A stretch of 64,000 bases of DNA from Dysidea avara (lineage: Eukaryota; Porifera; Demospongiae; Dictyoceratida; Dysideidae), in NCBI RefSeq assembly GCF_963678975.1, contig NC_089273.1, positions 21,284,356 through 21,348,355 on the forward strand, read 5' to 3'. Position numbers and translations under genes: made by a program. The notes under the pieces were generated by a model. It was not told where the DNA came from. It did no database searches and saw only the letters and a program-made list of their open reading frames with translations. Positions 11,068-22,423 of this stretch are shown one piece after another; within the stretch, counting starts at the first letter, position 1, and each line of letters begins with the position of its first letter.

Positions 11068-12107
11068 ATGTTTGAAAAGTTATTTCACACACTGGAACCA
11101 TACCCTCAGTGGCTACAGCAATGGCAGAATCACCTTACTCCTGTCCCACTTTTCAATCAAATTCCTGTAGAAGCTAGCTACATTCACACTCCACTCATCT
11201 CGACTGCTTGGCTATATCACCTAAGGCATCACCCACATCAAAACCTAGTCCAGTATTTCCTGCAGAGTATCTCCCTTGGCTTTAGAGTGGGTTCTAATGG
11301 GAGTGGTACACAATCAGCACAAAGGAACCTTCAAATCACCCTACAGTTGTGGATGACTACCTTCATAATGAACTATTACTAGGCAGGATGTTGGGCCCAT
11401 ACCCACTGACAATATGTCCGGGTGTTCACATAAAAAGATTCAGGGTCATCCCGAAGAATCATCAGCAGGATAAGTGGCGGCTCATTACAGACCTGTCCTA
11501 CCCAGCAGGTAGTAGTGTGAATGATGGCATACCTTCACAGCCGTGCAGCCTGACCTATGTAACCATAGATGATGCCATATTAAATATACTTAAGTCAGGA
11601 AAAAATACAATGTTGGCAAAAATTGATATCAAGAGTGCCTTTCGCCTACTACCTGTACACACAGCAGACTGACATTTAGTAGGGGTGAGATGGAGAGGCA
11701 GTATATATATTGATCATTGTATCCCCTTTGGTCTTCACTCAATACCAAAATAATTCAATGTTCTCGCTAACCTTTTAGCCTGGATCATGGAAAATGCAGG
11801 TGTTTCTTATCTTGGTATCCCCTTAGCACCCGATAAACTAGAAGGTCCTTCAACATCCTTGTCATTCCTGGGAATCATATTAGACACTGAAAGAATGGAA
11901 ATTATGCTACCAAAAGATAAACTCACTAGAATACAGCAACTGTTGACAACATGGCTCCTCAAGAAGAAAGCTAGAAAGAGGCAAATTTTATCACTAGTAG
12001 GCACTCTCCAACATGCCACAAAGTTGTGCATCCTGGCAGAGCATTTGTCTCAAGAATGTATTCAACGGCAGCTAAGCTCCACGAGATGCACTTCATCACT
12101 AGGCTAA
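11068..12107 (+). pseudogene. DIRS element reverse transcriptase, lacking the YxDD box
   Basis: Reads in two frames with a shift near 11335. Seen: KWRLITDLSYP and SSVNDGI (palm start), MLAKIDIKSAFRLLPV (first catalytic Asp), then a TGA at 11670 and a TAA at 11751. The frame goes directly from ENAGVSYL to GIPLAPDK at about 11810-11820. In relatives this interval holds the YxDD catalytic loop and following helix, so roughly 90 bp are missing. The thumb segment follows (LSFLGIILD, RQILSLVGTLQHATK) and then a shift near 12020 into the RNase H frame. Confidence 0.85.
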
Positions 12108-12730
12108 ACACAACATTGAGGTACGATTTGTTGTGGTGGCATACATTTCTCCAATCTTGGAACGGTCTCAGTATTCTTAGTCACCCAACTATCTCATATC
12201 CGGATTTCTGTGCCCAAACAGATGCCTCAGGAGCATGGGGTTGTGCAGCAGTGTTGGGCCTCCAATGGTTGCAGTGGCAATGGCCCCCAGAATGGTACAA
12301 AATAGGGATAATGGCAAAGGAGCTTGTGCCAATCATTTTCACTTGCATTGTATGGGGGCCTTATCTGTCCAAACACCACATTAACCTCCATTGTGACAAC
12401 GCTAATTTAGTCATTGCCATCAATAAAGGCTCAAGTAAGGATAAGTTTGTAATGCATCTGCTCCACTGCCTATCATTTTTCGTTACTCACTTCAACATTT
12501 ACATTACTGCTACTCACCTACTGGGGGTGATCAATGTGACTGCTGATCACCTTTCTCGTGGTCAGTTGAATCAGGCCTTCCAAGTTACTCCCACCTTGTC
12601 ATATCAACCTACAGTGATACCCCACACAGCCTTCCAGTTAATCTCTCCTTGCAGGCTTCACTGGATCTCCCCCCACTTCCTTCGACTTTTTCACAAGACT
12701 TTATCATTCATTTATAGGCAACCATTTTGA
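12026..12730 (+). pseudogene. DIRS element RNase H domain
   Basis: An open frame of 234 codons overlapping the end of the RT frame. The connection region RMYSTAAKLHEMHF and LLWWHTFL is followed by QTDASGAWGCAAV (first catalytic Asp), AKELVPIIFT (Glu), CDNANLVIAINKGSS (Asp) and GVINVTADHLSRG (final Asp), so the catalytic acids are present. It would degrade RNA in the RNA-DNA hybrid. Confidence 0.85.
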
Positions 12731-12859
12731 TTGTAATTGTATATGCTGTTAACACCATTAATGTATTCATGTACTACTGTTAATACTGTTGTGCTATTAT
12801 CATGGTTGCCATGTTTACACCAAAAACAAATTTCTTTTACTGATTTCTCCATTTCTTAT

Positions 12860-13684
12860 ACCCACAGAGCTCTTGTCAGCCACACTATTCCAACTGAGTG
12901 CAGCAGCACAAACCTAGGAATATCAGCAGCAACAAAGAAAGCCTACACAGCTGGCCTCCGCAAGTACATCACCTTTTGCTCTGATGCTAGCTTACAGGCT
13001 TCAATTACCCATGAACCAAGGGAACAGCTGCCTATTACTTTTCCAATTATGGTGCGTCTTCATGTAGTGTTTTCAAAACACACCAGCAACTACAGAGATG
13101 TGATGATCTGGGCCGCCTGCTGCCTTGCCTATTTTGGACTTCTTAGAGTCAGTGAATTTACCACATTGTCACCGGACCACTTTGACCCTTCAACCGATTT
13201 GCTTTTATCAGATGTAGCTTTAGACAATAGAGCTTCTCCAACACTTGTACAGATCACACTTAAACAGTCAAAAGGAGACCAGTTTAGGAAAGGGACACAA
13301 ATATGTTTAGGCAAGATGACCCATGCTATCCGTTCCTTGGTGCAGTACCTAGTCAGGCGAGGCGGCACCCCAGGACCACTATTTGTGTAGCCTAACAACA
13401 AGGCATTGACAAGAGCATCATTTAGCTCAGCCCTCAACAAAGCCTTAAAAGAGTTGCACATGGATCCCCACCAGTTTAATGCGCATAGATCAGAATTGGT
13501 GCTGCTACATCAGCCAAACGGGCCGGTGTGAGTGACTCACACTTAAAAGCCCTGGGAAGGTGGAGAAGTGATGCCTACTTACACTATGTTCGACTGTTAC
13601 CACAAGATTTAAGTCGAAGTCTCTTGCATATACACCATCTTCAAAACAAAACAGTTAGGAGTGTCTTGCTTACCACGAACACTT
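12860..13684 (+). pseudogene. DIRS element tyrosine recombinase
   Basis: Starts in the 12737-13390 frame with ATKKAYTAGLRKYITFC (core-binding domain). GLLRVSEF carries the first catalytic Arg and TLKQSKGDQFRKG the likely Lys. A TAG at 13388-13390 follows GPLFV. Beyond it the frame continues, then shifts by one base within the His-x-x-Arg motif (about 13490), and LGRWRSDAYLHYVRLL carries the Trp/His position and the nucleophilic Tyr. It would circularise and integrate the cDNA. All catalytic residues are recognisable, but the ORF is broken at least twice. Confidence 0.85.
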
Positions 13685-13925
13685 AATATTATCCAACTCA
13701 CCACGTATCCATAATCTATGCTAGATTAGTTATAATAACTATACCACAGTGCAGACATTTTGTATGTATAGGCATAGCTAGATGAGTTATAGCTCTACTT
13801 ACATAATGTGTATATGTGTGTAGTTACAAGGGATGATGGTGTGTCTTACATGTAGAGTTGTAAATTCAGGCAAATAATCTAAAGAAATAGTTTTCTCATA
13901 GATACTTCATCTATATATTTAGGTC

Positions 13926-13978
13926 TACGCTTGGGTGGAAAGCCATGTGGCATGCCTTTCTATGGCCTGGTACACCCA
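13926..13978. repeat. Hairpin near the DIRS 3' side
   Basis: GCTTGGGTG and CACCCAAGC form a perfect 9-bp stem about 35 bases apart. It lies about 240 bp past the recombinase and may belong to the element's 3' terminal region or to a separate small repeat. Confidence 0.4.
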
Positions 13979-14485
13979 AGCTACATCAGTTAGAGTATTC
14001 ACCCTTAGTCATTTAAAAATACCCCCTCCAAGCCAATTGATATGTACACAGAACATCTTCTCCAGAGTTATATCCCAGCCTTAAAACTGATTAGGTTCCC
14101 ACAGCAGACAGAGTCCTTGTACGACTACCAAACACACCACATCAATTGACAGTGGTGTATCTAATAATCAGTGTCAAGTATGTTGGGAGGTGAGCAAACT
14201 ACATTAATTTCACGTATTGTTGTTGACAAAATTAATTGAGTTTATCACTGTTTCAACTGTCAAGCGCTATAACTCTAAGAGCATTCATAATAAAAGACTG
14301 AAACTTTGGCTGTCCACTCTTTTGTTACTATAGATTACAGAGATGCAATAAAATGGAATTCGAGGAATGTCAAAAATGGCCGGTTTTTGTTCAGTGGGTC
14401 ACAATCATTAATTAAGTGGGAAAATCTTTACTTTGGCACTGAACTAAACACCAAAAATAGCAAACAGATTTCCAAGCACACACAC

Positions 14486-14584
14486 CTCCTTGTGTATTCT
14501 AATGAATTCTTCTGGTGAATTTGCCCAAGGAGGAAGCTTTACATTTCCAATTGCTTCTCCAAAATGATTGACACCTAATTCAAA
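14486..14584 (-). CDS. BEACH gene exon 6
   Basis: 33 codons, acceptor TTTTTAG, donor GAG|GTGTGT. It reads FELGVNHFGEAI followed by GNVKLPPWANSPEEFIRIH, matching the F.LG......V.LPPWA..PE.FI..HR block. In relatives the next residues form the last BEACH helices, which I cannot find in the 9.7 kb before the next exon. Confidence 0.92.
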
Positions 14585-14904
14585 CTAAAAATACACAAAC
14601 ACAGCTGGTAATGTTCAGTGAGCAGCAATTAAAAGATTACGGAGGGGAAATGCACATAACCATCCGTCTGTATATACAAAATACAGACTACTAGAAAGTT
14701 CACATGTAAAAATGGATAAACACACATGTAACACTTTCACATCTCAGATCAAAGAGCTGCCCGGACTACATCTGGGAAGTGAGATAAGGTTGAAATCAAT
14801 TGTGGGGATCGATTATGCTCATGTCATATGGATTTTCCATGTAAACCACTCAGATGGAGAGCATTTTGTTATTCTCGCTATCCTACGTATGAGTTGAAAA
14901 ATGT

Positions 14905-15280
14905 TGGGCTAAGGTGAGAACTAGTGCTATAGCTTTTGCACCAATCTTTTCCACATGTTTCTGAACACAGACCACACACCCATCACAAAGTTACCACTCT
15001 GCATGAAGTAACCACTCTATAACCAAGCTTACAATACATCAATTATTCCATAAATGATTCAATAGCACTGATTAAAACACTAAACTTGCGTAACTGAAAT
15101 TCATCATGATACCTCTAGGATCTGTCCAATCATCATACCGAGAATGTACTACAGTAGCTGATGACCCATGATCAAAAGTTTTAGGTATGCATATATAATA
15201 TATCCAGTGGCTGCACTCATATTGGCTTGGGTGATTGATCACCCTGTGCAGGCCATTAGCCTGATACTGATGGGAAGTAT
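14905..15280. repeat. Dispersed repeat, copy A
   Basis: Landmarks AAGGTGAGAACTAGTG, GTAACCACTCTA, GATGACCCATGATC, ATATTGGCTTGGGTGAT and GCCATTAGCCT occur in the same order and spacing at 38150-38520. It lies in the intron between BEACH exons 5 and 6. Confidence 0.65.
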
Positions 15281-15402
15281 TATATATTAACATGAGGCAT
15301 TCGGGTTTTGTCTGAAATATTTGTCCTCCACCCTCAATCCTGCAGCCCTCGGGCATACATTTCAGACAAAGCCCTCATGCTCATGTTGTATACAACATTC
15401 AC

Positions 15403-15456
15403 CTTGTTATCATTTACGAACATCTGTGGTAAGAAAAACAACTCTGGTATCAGCTC
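15403..15456 (-). CDS. BEACH gene exon 5
   Basis: 18 codons, acceptor TTTGTAG, donor AAG|GTGAAT. It reads ELIPELFFLPQMFVND, the diagnostic ELIPEF.Y.PE....N block of BEACH. Phase 0 at both ends, joining exons 4 and 6 without a break. Confidence 0.92.
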
Positions 15457-15561
15457 CTACAAAATAGACATTAGTATTTTCAACTAGCAGTAAATCTATT
15501 GATTATTGTTATTTAATTTTGACCCTAGTAATACAGAGTTGATAAAACAATGGACACGTAC

Positions 15562-15681
15562 TCTAACATCAGATGTACTTTCTAAACAATTCTTCCAAGC
15601 TTCTTCCATAGAAGAGAATACTCTGTTAGGATCATCAAAATAGCCTTCATTGAACTTAATGTGGAGGGATGAATAAGGTTC
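15562..15681 (-). CDS. BEACH gene exon 4
   Basis: Exactly 40 codons, phase 0 to phase 0, flanked by ACATAG and AGA|GTACGT. It reads EPYSSLHIKFNEGYFDD, then PNRVFSSMEEAWKNCLES and TSDVR. This is the EPF..L....G.FD..DR.F.S...AW segment of BEACH. No breaks are seen. Confidence 0.92.
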
Positions 15682-15730
15682 CTATGTACAATATCAAAAT
15701 CAGTAAGAATGAATTACATAACAAACGTAC

Positions 15731-15868
15731 CTCTCTGATTAACCAGTGTAGGGTATATGCCATTGTTGAGTAATGAGTTCCAAACAGAAATTTTGGCATG
15801 TCATCATCCATAAAATCATAGCGTGTTTTGAACTGTTCTAGTCAGTCTGGATTCAACAAGCCAATAGG
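15731..15868 (-). CDS. BEACH gene exon 3, with in-frame TGA
   Basis: The acceptor is TTTCACAG and the donor GAG|GTACGT; 138 bp, phase 0 at both ends. It reads PIGLLNPD, a TGA, LEQF, then KFLFGTHYSTMAYTLHWLI, matching the family block that ends GTHYS....YYLIR. The TGA at about 15842-15844 sits where relatives have an ordinary residue, often Arg, so a CGA-to-TGA change is the simplest reading. Confidence 0.88.
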
Positions 15869-15946
15869 CTGTGAAACAAGATATGCAGCACATACATTCA
15901 GTTGTATGATGACTAGATACTGTAATGCAAGTTAACTTTAAATTTA

Positions 15947-16114
<168 letters not shown>

Positions 16115-16331
16115 TCAGTGACAGAAAATCAGTGACAGAAAATAGAAATACAAACTGGCAATATTTACCGTATACAGTTACGTAAATTACAAACCAAACT
16201 TTCAACTATGGACTCAAGTAAAAATATAAACACAAATCAATACAAACTATACATACAGTACTTGATTAGATTTATGAGATATGTACAATTTGCAAACTGT
16301 ATGTAAAATGTATACACAAGCTACAAAATAC

Positions 16332-16418
16332 CTGATATGGTATTTAAAACATCAAATAATCAAAATTCGTTATTTTTCTTTTTTGCCATCTTGATGACAT
16401 ATTAGATTTCTTAAGTAG
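16332..16418 (-). CDS. BEACH gene exon 1 (start of BEACH domain), frameshifted
   Basis: The acceptor is a pyrimidine-rich tract ending TTGCAG and the donor is CAG|GTATTT. The exon reads SSRWQKRKITNFDYLM, the conserved opening of BEACH (W..REI.NF.YLM in relatives). The frame then hits TAA where the family continues LNTI.G. The shifted frame reads LNTISG straight into the next exon, so one T is missing from a T run. The exon is 87 bp, one short of the length needed for the observed phase. Confidence 0.82.
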
Positions 16419-16429
16419 CTGCAATGAAG

Positions 16430-18560
16430 AAGTCTTAATAAAATAGATTGCCATTACCAATAACATTGGAATGAATCGGTAGCTCTTGAAAATAGTTTGA
16501 AATTGTATAGCGACCTGCTTGTTAGGAATTAGGATTGGCACTACCACAATGGAATGAATGGCCACCACTGTTGAAATTGTAAGCCAAAATAGTTTGAAAT
16601 TGTATAGCCACCTGCTTGTTAGGAATTAGGATTGTCACTACCATTAACATTGGAATAAATTGGTAGCTCTTGTTTATGCCACCGCTGTTAAAATTGTAAG
16701 CCAAAATAGCTTGATATTGTATAGCCACCTGCTTGTTAGGAATTAGGATTGCCCATTGGAATGAATCGATAGCTCTTGTTTATAAAATAGTTTGAAATTG
16801 TATAGCCAACTGCTTGTTTGGAATTAGGATTGCCACTATCATTAACATTGGAAAGAATTGGTAGCTTTGTTTATGCCATCACTGTTAAAATTGTAAGTCT
16901 TAATAAAATAGATTGCCACTACCAATAACATTGGAATGAATCGGTAGCTCTTGTTTGTGCCACCGCTGTTAAAATTTTAAGCCTTTATAAAATAGTTTGA
17001 AATAAAAAATAGTTTGAAATTGTATGGCCACCTGCTTGTTAGGAATTAGGATTGTCACTACCATAACATTGAAGTGAATCGGTAGCTCTTGTTTGTGCCA
17101 CCGCTGTTAAAATTGTAAGCCTTTATAAAATATTTTGAAATCGTACAGCCACCTGCTTGTTAGGAATTAGGATAACATTGGAATGAATCGGTAGCTCTTG
17201 TTTATAAAACAGTTTGAAATTGTATAGCCAACTGCTTGTTAGGAATTAGGATAAAATAGTTTGAAATAAAAAATAGTTTGAAATTGTATGGCCACCTGCT
17301 TGTTAGGAATTAGGATTGCCACTACCATTAGGATTGGAATAAATCGGTGCTCTTTTTTGTGTCACCACTGTTAAAATTGTAAGCCAAATAGTTTGAAATT
17401 GTATGGCCACCTGCTTGTTAGGAAATAGGATTGCCCATTGGAATGAATTGGTAGCTCTTGAGCCACTACCATTAACATTGGAATGAATTGGTAGCTCTTG
17501 TTTATGCCACCACTGTGGAAATTGTATGCCTTTATAAAACAGTTTGAAATTGTACAGCCACCTGCTTGTTAGGAATTAGGATTGCCACTACCATTAACAT
17601 TGGAATGAATTGGTAGCTCTTGTTTATGCCACCACTGTTAAAATTATAAGCCAAAATAGCTTGATATTGTATAGCCACCTGCTCGTTAGGAATTAGGATT
17701 GCCCATTGGAATGAATCGATAGCTCTTGCTTGTGCCATCACTGTTAAAATTGCAAGCCTTTATAAAATAGTTTGAAATTGTATGGCCACCTGCTTGTTAG
17801 GAATTAGGATTGCCACTACCATTAACATTGGAATGAATTAGTAGCTAGCCACCACATACGTATAAATTTGCATAAATTATAAGCTATAGCCAATATTAAG
17901 ACTAATATTAGTTTATGCCACAACTGAAAAATAGCCACCTGCTTGCAAGGATTGCCAATACAGTAACAAATCTGATAATTTGCCACCACTATGCTGTCTT
18001 CACGAAATGTTTGAGATTAAATAGCCACCTGTTTGTAAGGATTGCCAACATAGTTAAAATTGGCATGAATAGCCACCTGCTTGTTAGGAATTAGGATTGC
18101 CCATTGGAATGTTGTTAGGAATTAGGATTGCCACTACCATTAAAATTGGAAGGTAGCTCCTTTTTGTGCCACCACTGTTAAAATTTGTAAACCTTTATAA
18201 AATAGTTTGAAATTGTATAGCCACCTGCTTGTTAGGAATTAGGATTGCCACTACCATTAACATTGGAATGAATTGGTAGCTCTTTGCTTGTGCCACCACT
18301 GCCAAAATTGTAGTCTTTATAAAATAGTTTGAACTTGTATAGCCACCTGCTTGTTAGGAATTAGGATTGCCACTACCATTACCATTACAATGAATTGGTA
18401 GCTCTTTGCTTGTGCCACCACTGTTAGAATTTGTAAACCTTTATAAAATATTAAAATAGTTGAAATTGTATAGCCACCTGCTTGTTAGGAATTAGGATTG
18501 CTATGACCATTAACATTGGAAATGAATTGGTAGCTCTTGCTTGTGCCACAATTATTAGCT
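16430..18560. repeat. Satellite array, about 115-bp units
   Basis: About 17 units, each containing GCCACCTGCTTGTTAGGAAT and usually ATTAACATTGGAATGAAT and TTATAAAATAGTTTGAAATT. Spacing between anchor motifs runs from about 30 to 285 bp but is most often near 115-120, so units are deleted and rearranged internally. Apparent minus-strand ORFs here (LIPNKQVAIQFQ repeated) are by-products of the repeat. The array begins about 12 bp before BEACH exon 1, in its upstream intron. Confidence 0.9.
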
Positions 18561-20075
18561 GCAAATAACCAATATGATGTGTTTTGAGATTACCAGTACC
18601 ATTAAAATTAGTAGTTCTTGCCTGTTTTAAGCACTTAATCTTAGCTTCTGCCACCTCTGCTACCTTTCCACCACTATGCTGTCTTCACAAAATGTTTGAG
18701 ATTGAACAGCCACCTGTTTGTAAGGATTGCCAACAGAGATAAAATTGGAATGAAATAGTAGCTCATGCTTGTGCCACCATAATTACTAGCTGTAATAGCC
18801 AATATGCCACCTCTAATAAACTGTTAGTTGTTTGTTAGGTTCAGCCTTGCCACCACATATGTATAACTTTGCGTATATTACAAGCTGTAGCCAATATTAA
18901 AACTAATCTTAGTTTATGCCACAACTGAAAAATAGCCACCTGCTTGTAAGGATTGCTAATACCAGTAGCTCTACCACAGTTATTATCTGTATAATGAATG
19001 GTAGCGGCCGTTTTTACCACCTATGTTGCATAAGAGCCAGCAATTTTGAAAGAAATCATTTGTAGTAATCACAACAGCTAAATACTGGACTTTTTATTTT
19101 CTTGTTTGTGGCTTGATGCCGCATACTACATAAAAGCCAGCAATTGTAACAGCCAGTTGAGTCAGCCAGTTTGGTAGAGATCACTTGTAGCTGTCACAAC
19201 AGCTGTACTTACACATTTTCTAAGTTTTTGCTTGCCACCATCTGTTGAATAATAGCTAGCAAGTACATTAGTAGCTGCCATCACATATTGCATAATAGCC
19301 AACAATTTGATACTTGTATGACCAGTTTGGAAGAGATCCTTTATAGCAACAGTTTGTTTGCAGGGATTAACACAACTGTAAAATTTGTATCTGTAGCCAC
19401 TATTTACATATTGTATTTCTTCTGTTTGAAAGACTAATTCTTGCTTTAGAGCCACCGACCTATAGTTACCACAACTTTGATAGCATTTGAAGCAGTGTTT
19501 TAATTCTGATAAGTTTTGCTTGTCACCACCTGCCACCAGTTTATCCACCAAATAGCTAATCTATTGACCCAGTTTAGTTTGTGTTTATGAATAATACATA
19601 GTTGCAGGCTTGCCTTCACCTGTTGTTTAGCAGCCATCAACCATTTGTTTTACCAGGAGGAGATGAATGATTTATAGCCACTTCACCATTGAATTCCTTA
19701 GAATTGAAAAAAAATTACTCTTAAATTGAGTTGCGTTTATGCCCTTTAAAGTTTTCACAATACAAATATGGCTCCCACCTTGTTTGATAGCCACTGACTA
19801 AGTATTTGATTGGATTTCCCACCTTATGAAATTCTCACCTCATATCTTGAAGTGTTAAATCATTTGAAAATTCAGTAAATGTACTTTAATTTCAAAATTA
19901 CTGTCTTGCTCCCACATAATTCTGCATAAAATACCGGAAGTAGAAAGGAATATGGCTCCCACCTTGTTTGATAGCCACTGACCAAGTATTTATTTTGTTT
20001 GATTGAATTTCCTACCTCATGAAATTCTCACCTCATATCTTAAGGTGTTAAATCATTCAAAAATTCAGTTAACAG
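18560..20075. repeat. Decayed satellite flank with a 184-bp direct duplication
   Basis: CCACC-rich, with diverged fragments of the adjacent array (GCCACCTGCTTGTAAGGATTG at 18937 and earlier). The block starting ATGGCTCCCACCTTGTTTG occurs twice, 19768-19884 and 19952-20075, with the same tail (GAAATTCTCACCTCATATCT). No gene seen. Confidence 0.65.
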
Positions 20076-20209
20076 CTGATACATATCTTCTAGGTTAACA
20101 GCTGATATTATTTATCACTTTTGTTTTTACTACTTTAAATATAACAATAATTCATTACCTATTATTATAGTTACATAGTTGTCTGAATTTAAAAATGCTC
20201 ACTATTCCC

Positions 20210-21101
20210 TTATGTGATGTGAATACACCAAACTGCATTGGAAGAGTGGCTGGCTGCTGAAACTTCAATGAGTGACCCTGCAGGTAGATGTAACTGGGTA
20301 AGGTAGGTGTCAGGTATGTCAATACGATTCTGAATTATTAACATAGTAATAGTGTTAGTTGGTCTCAACAGCATAGTAGAGTTGGCCAGTTTAGTATTTC
20401 TGTAACACTTCAGTGGTAGGAATAATGAAACCTTACAACACATCTCTGTATACTGACTCAGTGCTAGATATATCCTTTTGCATATGTGGTGCCCAAGCAT
20501 ACTCCAAAATTGGAGACTATATATATATAACAGTAGGCCTTGACAGATACCGGACAATTCTAGAGGTTGCATTGTAGAAAACTTTGTTAGCTTTATTGGT
20601 AACTTCTCAAATATGTTGTGACCATGATAGTTTGGAATCAACAACTATGTCCGAGTATTTTGTGTGTTCTATTTCACTATAACTTAATTGTGTAAAATGT
20701 ATTGAAAACGGATAGGATTATGTTAAATGACTTGGTTGCACACTCTTCTAGTGTGTGTGGGTCCTGCAGGAGAAGTGACAGTCTTCTTCTGAATGAATGG
20801 GTCTGTAAAGAATGACATCATCAGCATATATATATAGTCTGACCGATGAGATGATATTATTAGGTAAGTCATTTATGAATCATAAGAACAACAAAGGAGC
20901 CAGCACAGTGTCCTGTTGGATCCCAGATGCTACATCAACAGGGTCAACGTATACTATTACCCATTGATGTCTCTCTGAAAGAAAATGCTTTAACCATTCT
21001 AGAAGGTTGCCTCTAATGCCATAATGATGCAACTTGTAATATAGGTGCTGGTGAGAAACTGTATCAAACACCTTTGAAAAAATCAGCAGGCAATGGATCA
21101 T
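20210..21101 (-). pseudogene. LINE reverse transcriptase fragment
   Basis: Minus strand, several frames. Palm motif SKVFDTVSHQHLYYKLHHYG, then SGIQQDTVLAPLLFL, then (shifted) YADDVILYRPI carrying the catalytic YADD near 20815, then thumb and C-terminal remnants VVDSKLSWSQHI and SPILEYAWAPHMQKDI. This order is that of CR1/Jockey-like non-LTR elements. At least three frameshifts and several stops. Confidence 0.85.
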
Positions 21102-21410
21102 GTCTGTGTGATCCTTTATCCTAGTTGCTCAACTTCCAAATGTTTGTTGTAATACAAGTCCACCTGTAACAAAAATTGTGTATTACAGTTAACACAAGTT
21201 AACACAAGCTAATAATATTCATCACACAACATGGAATGTATACATGGTTTATATTATTACGCACCTACAAGTGGGTTGAAACTACTTGTCATTGATGTGT
21301 GATGACTGACACATTCTGTTTCACTTAGCTTGTGCCTGTTAGTTCTGAAATAATCTATATCAAAACAGCAACAGATGAATTCACATCTACTACTAACACA
21401 AAATCCTTAC

Positions 21411-21510
21411 CTTTGATTTGCATCAAATAATTTGTTTTGTTCTCTACTCTGTATTGACATTTCAATCCAAGAAACTCCACATTTCCAGCAGGTACAATCA
21501 GAATTTCTTG
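21411..21510 (-). CDS. Candidate exon, gene unknown
   Basis: Reads EILIVPAGNVEFLGLKCQYR then VENKTNYLMQIK and meets a good donor, AAAG|GTAAGG. If spliced to the acceptor TTTCAG at about 21353 the frame ends soon after (ELTGTS, stop). The composition looks coding but I recognise no family. It could be a 3' exon of a minus-strand gene or a transposon remnant. Confidence 0.3.
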
Positions 21511-21878
21511 TTAGGTTTTATTCCAAATTCTTCTGATTATATAAAGATGTAAAAACATGACATCTTCAGGTTAATCTAAAGATGGACAAACCTTGAATAT
21601 CTTCAGGTTTCAATTAATCTAAAGATGGAAAAGCTGGATATCTGTTACATTTTGGCAGGTATGTCCAGTCATTATGCCTTTATTGTTAACATTGACATTG
21701 TATACTTGTAACCATCCTCTGATTACTATAAGCAAATTGTGAACATATCGAGTGAGAAATCGTGAAATGCAACAAAAAGCATTTACTATAAACCTCCACC
21801 ACAAACCAAGTCTGTAGCTCTGTACAAGATAACTCTAATAAAATAAGCTCTTATGTACAACACCACATAATGCATCAC

Positions 21879-21908
21879 CTTTTTTTTTTTTTTTTTCTTT
21901 TTTTTTTC
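21879..21908. repeat. Poly-T tract
   Basis: About 29 T with one C. On the minus strand this would be a poly-A tail of an inserted retrosequence, but no body could be identified. Confidence 0.6.
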
Positions 21909-22423
21909 ACCAAGTAACCATGGAGCAATTAATTTACATGTATCAAATAGATTGTGCCTTGTGCCTTGATTGTGCCTTGACACATTTAGCAAAACCATAT
22001 CTTAATTGTGTGGTAATCTCTTTGCACAGCCAGTTTGTATTGTGTTTGCATGTGTGTACGTGTATATGCACTTGAGTATGTACCTTAATCTTACTAATTG
22101 CTTGGAGACAATAGTACATATTTCCATTTAATTGATGCATGTCATGTGTATTTTGTACATGTGGTTTCCAAGTTATATTAGCATAATTATGTATTGTTCC
22201 TCATGGACCTGAGCAAGGAAGAACAACCTTGCCATTTGCTTAGAATGTAAGAAGAATCTTTTGTAGTTTCCATTTAATTGATATGTTGTACAGTACATGC
22301 GTGAATTTAGACAAGGTATAATGATCTTGCCAATTGTTGGAATAAACATCTTGTCCTGTTTCTTTATGCACTTGGGAAAGGTCATGCAACCTTGCCAATT
22401 TTGCTTCTGTGCTCCAACTTGTC

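Larger units (their letters stand above)
8480..13700 (+). mobile_element. DIRS-type tyrosine-recombinase retrotransposon, degenerate
   Basis: Order on the plus strand: basic gag N-terminus, probable intron, zinc-knuckle gag, reverse transcriptase, RNase H, tyrosine recombinase. There is no aspartic protease or DDE integrase, which fits the DIRS order of retroelements. All coding parts carry stops or frameshifts, so it cannot be autonomous. It lies inside the large intron of the BEACH gene, opposite in orientation. I could not find matching terminal repeats, so both ends are approximate; no methyltransferase domain is seen. Confidence 0.88.

Noticed and set aside
15842..15844. TGA in BEACH exon 3 as a possible selenocysteine codon
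   Set aside because: BEACH proteins are not selenoproteins, no SECIS-like structure was evident, and other damage in the gene makes a point mutation or error far more likely.
16430..18560. Regularly spaced repeats as a CRISPR array
   Set aside because: Units are about 115 bp with variable lengths, no unique spacers of constant size, and the DNA is clearly eukaryotic.
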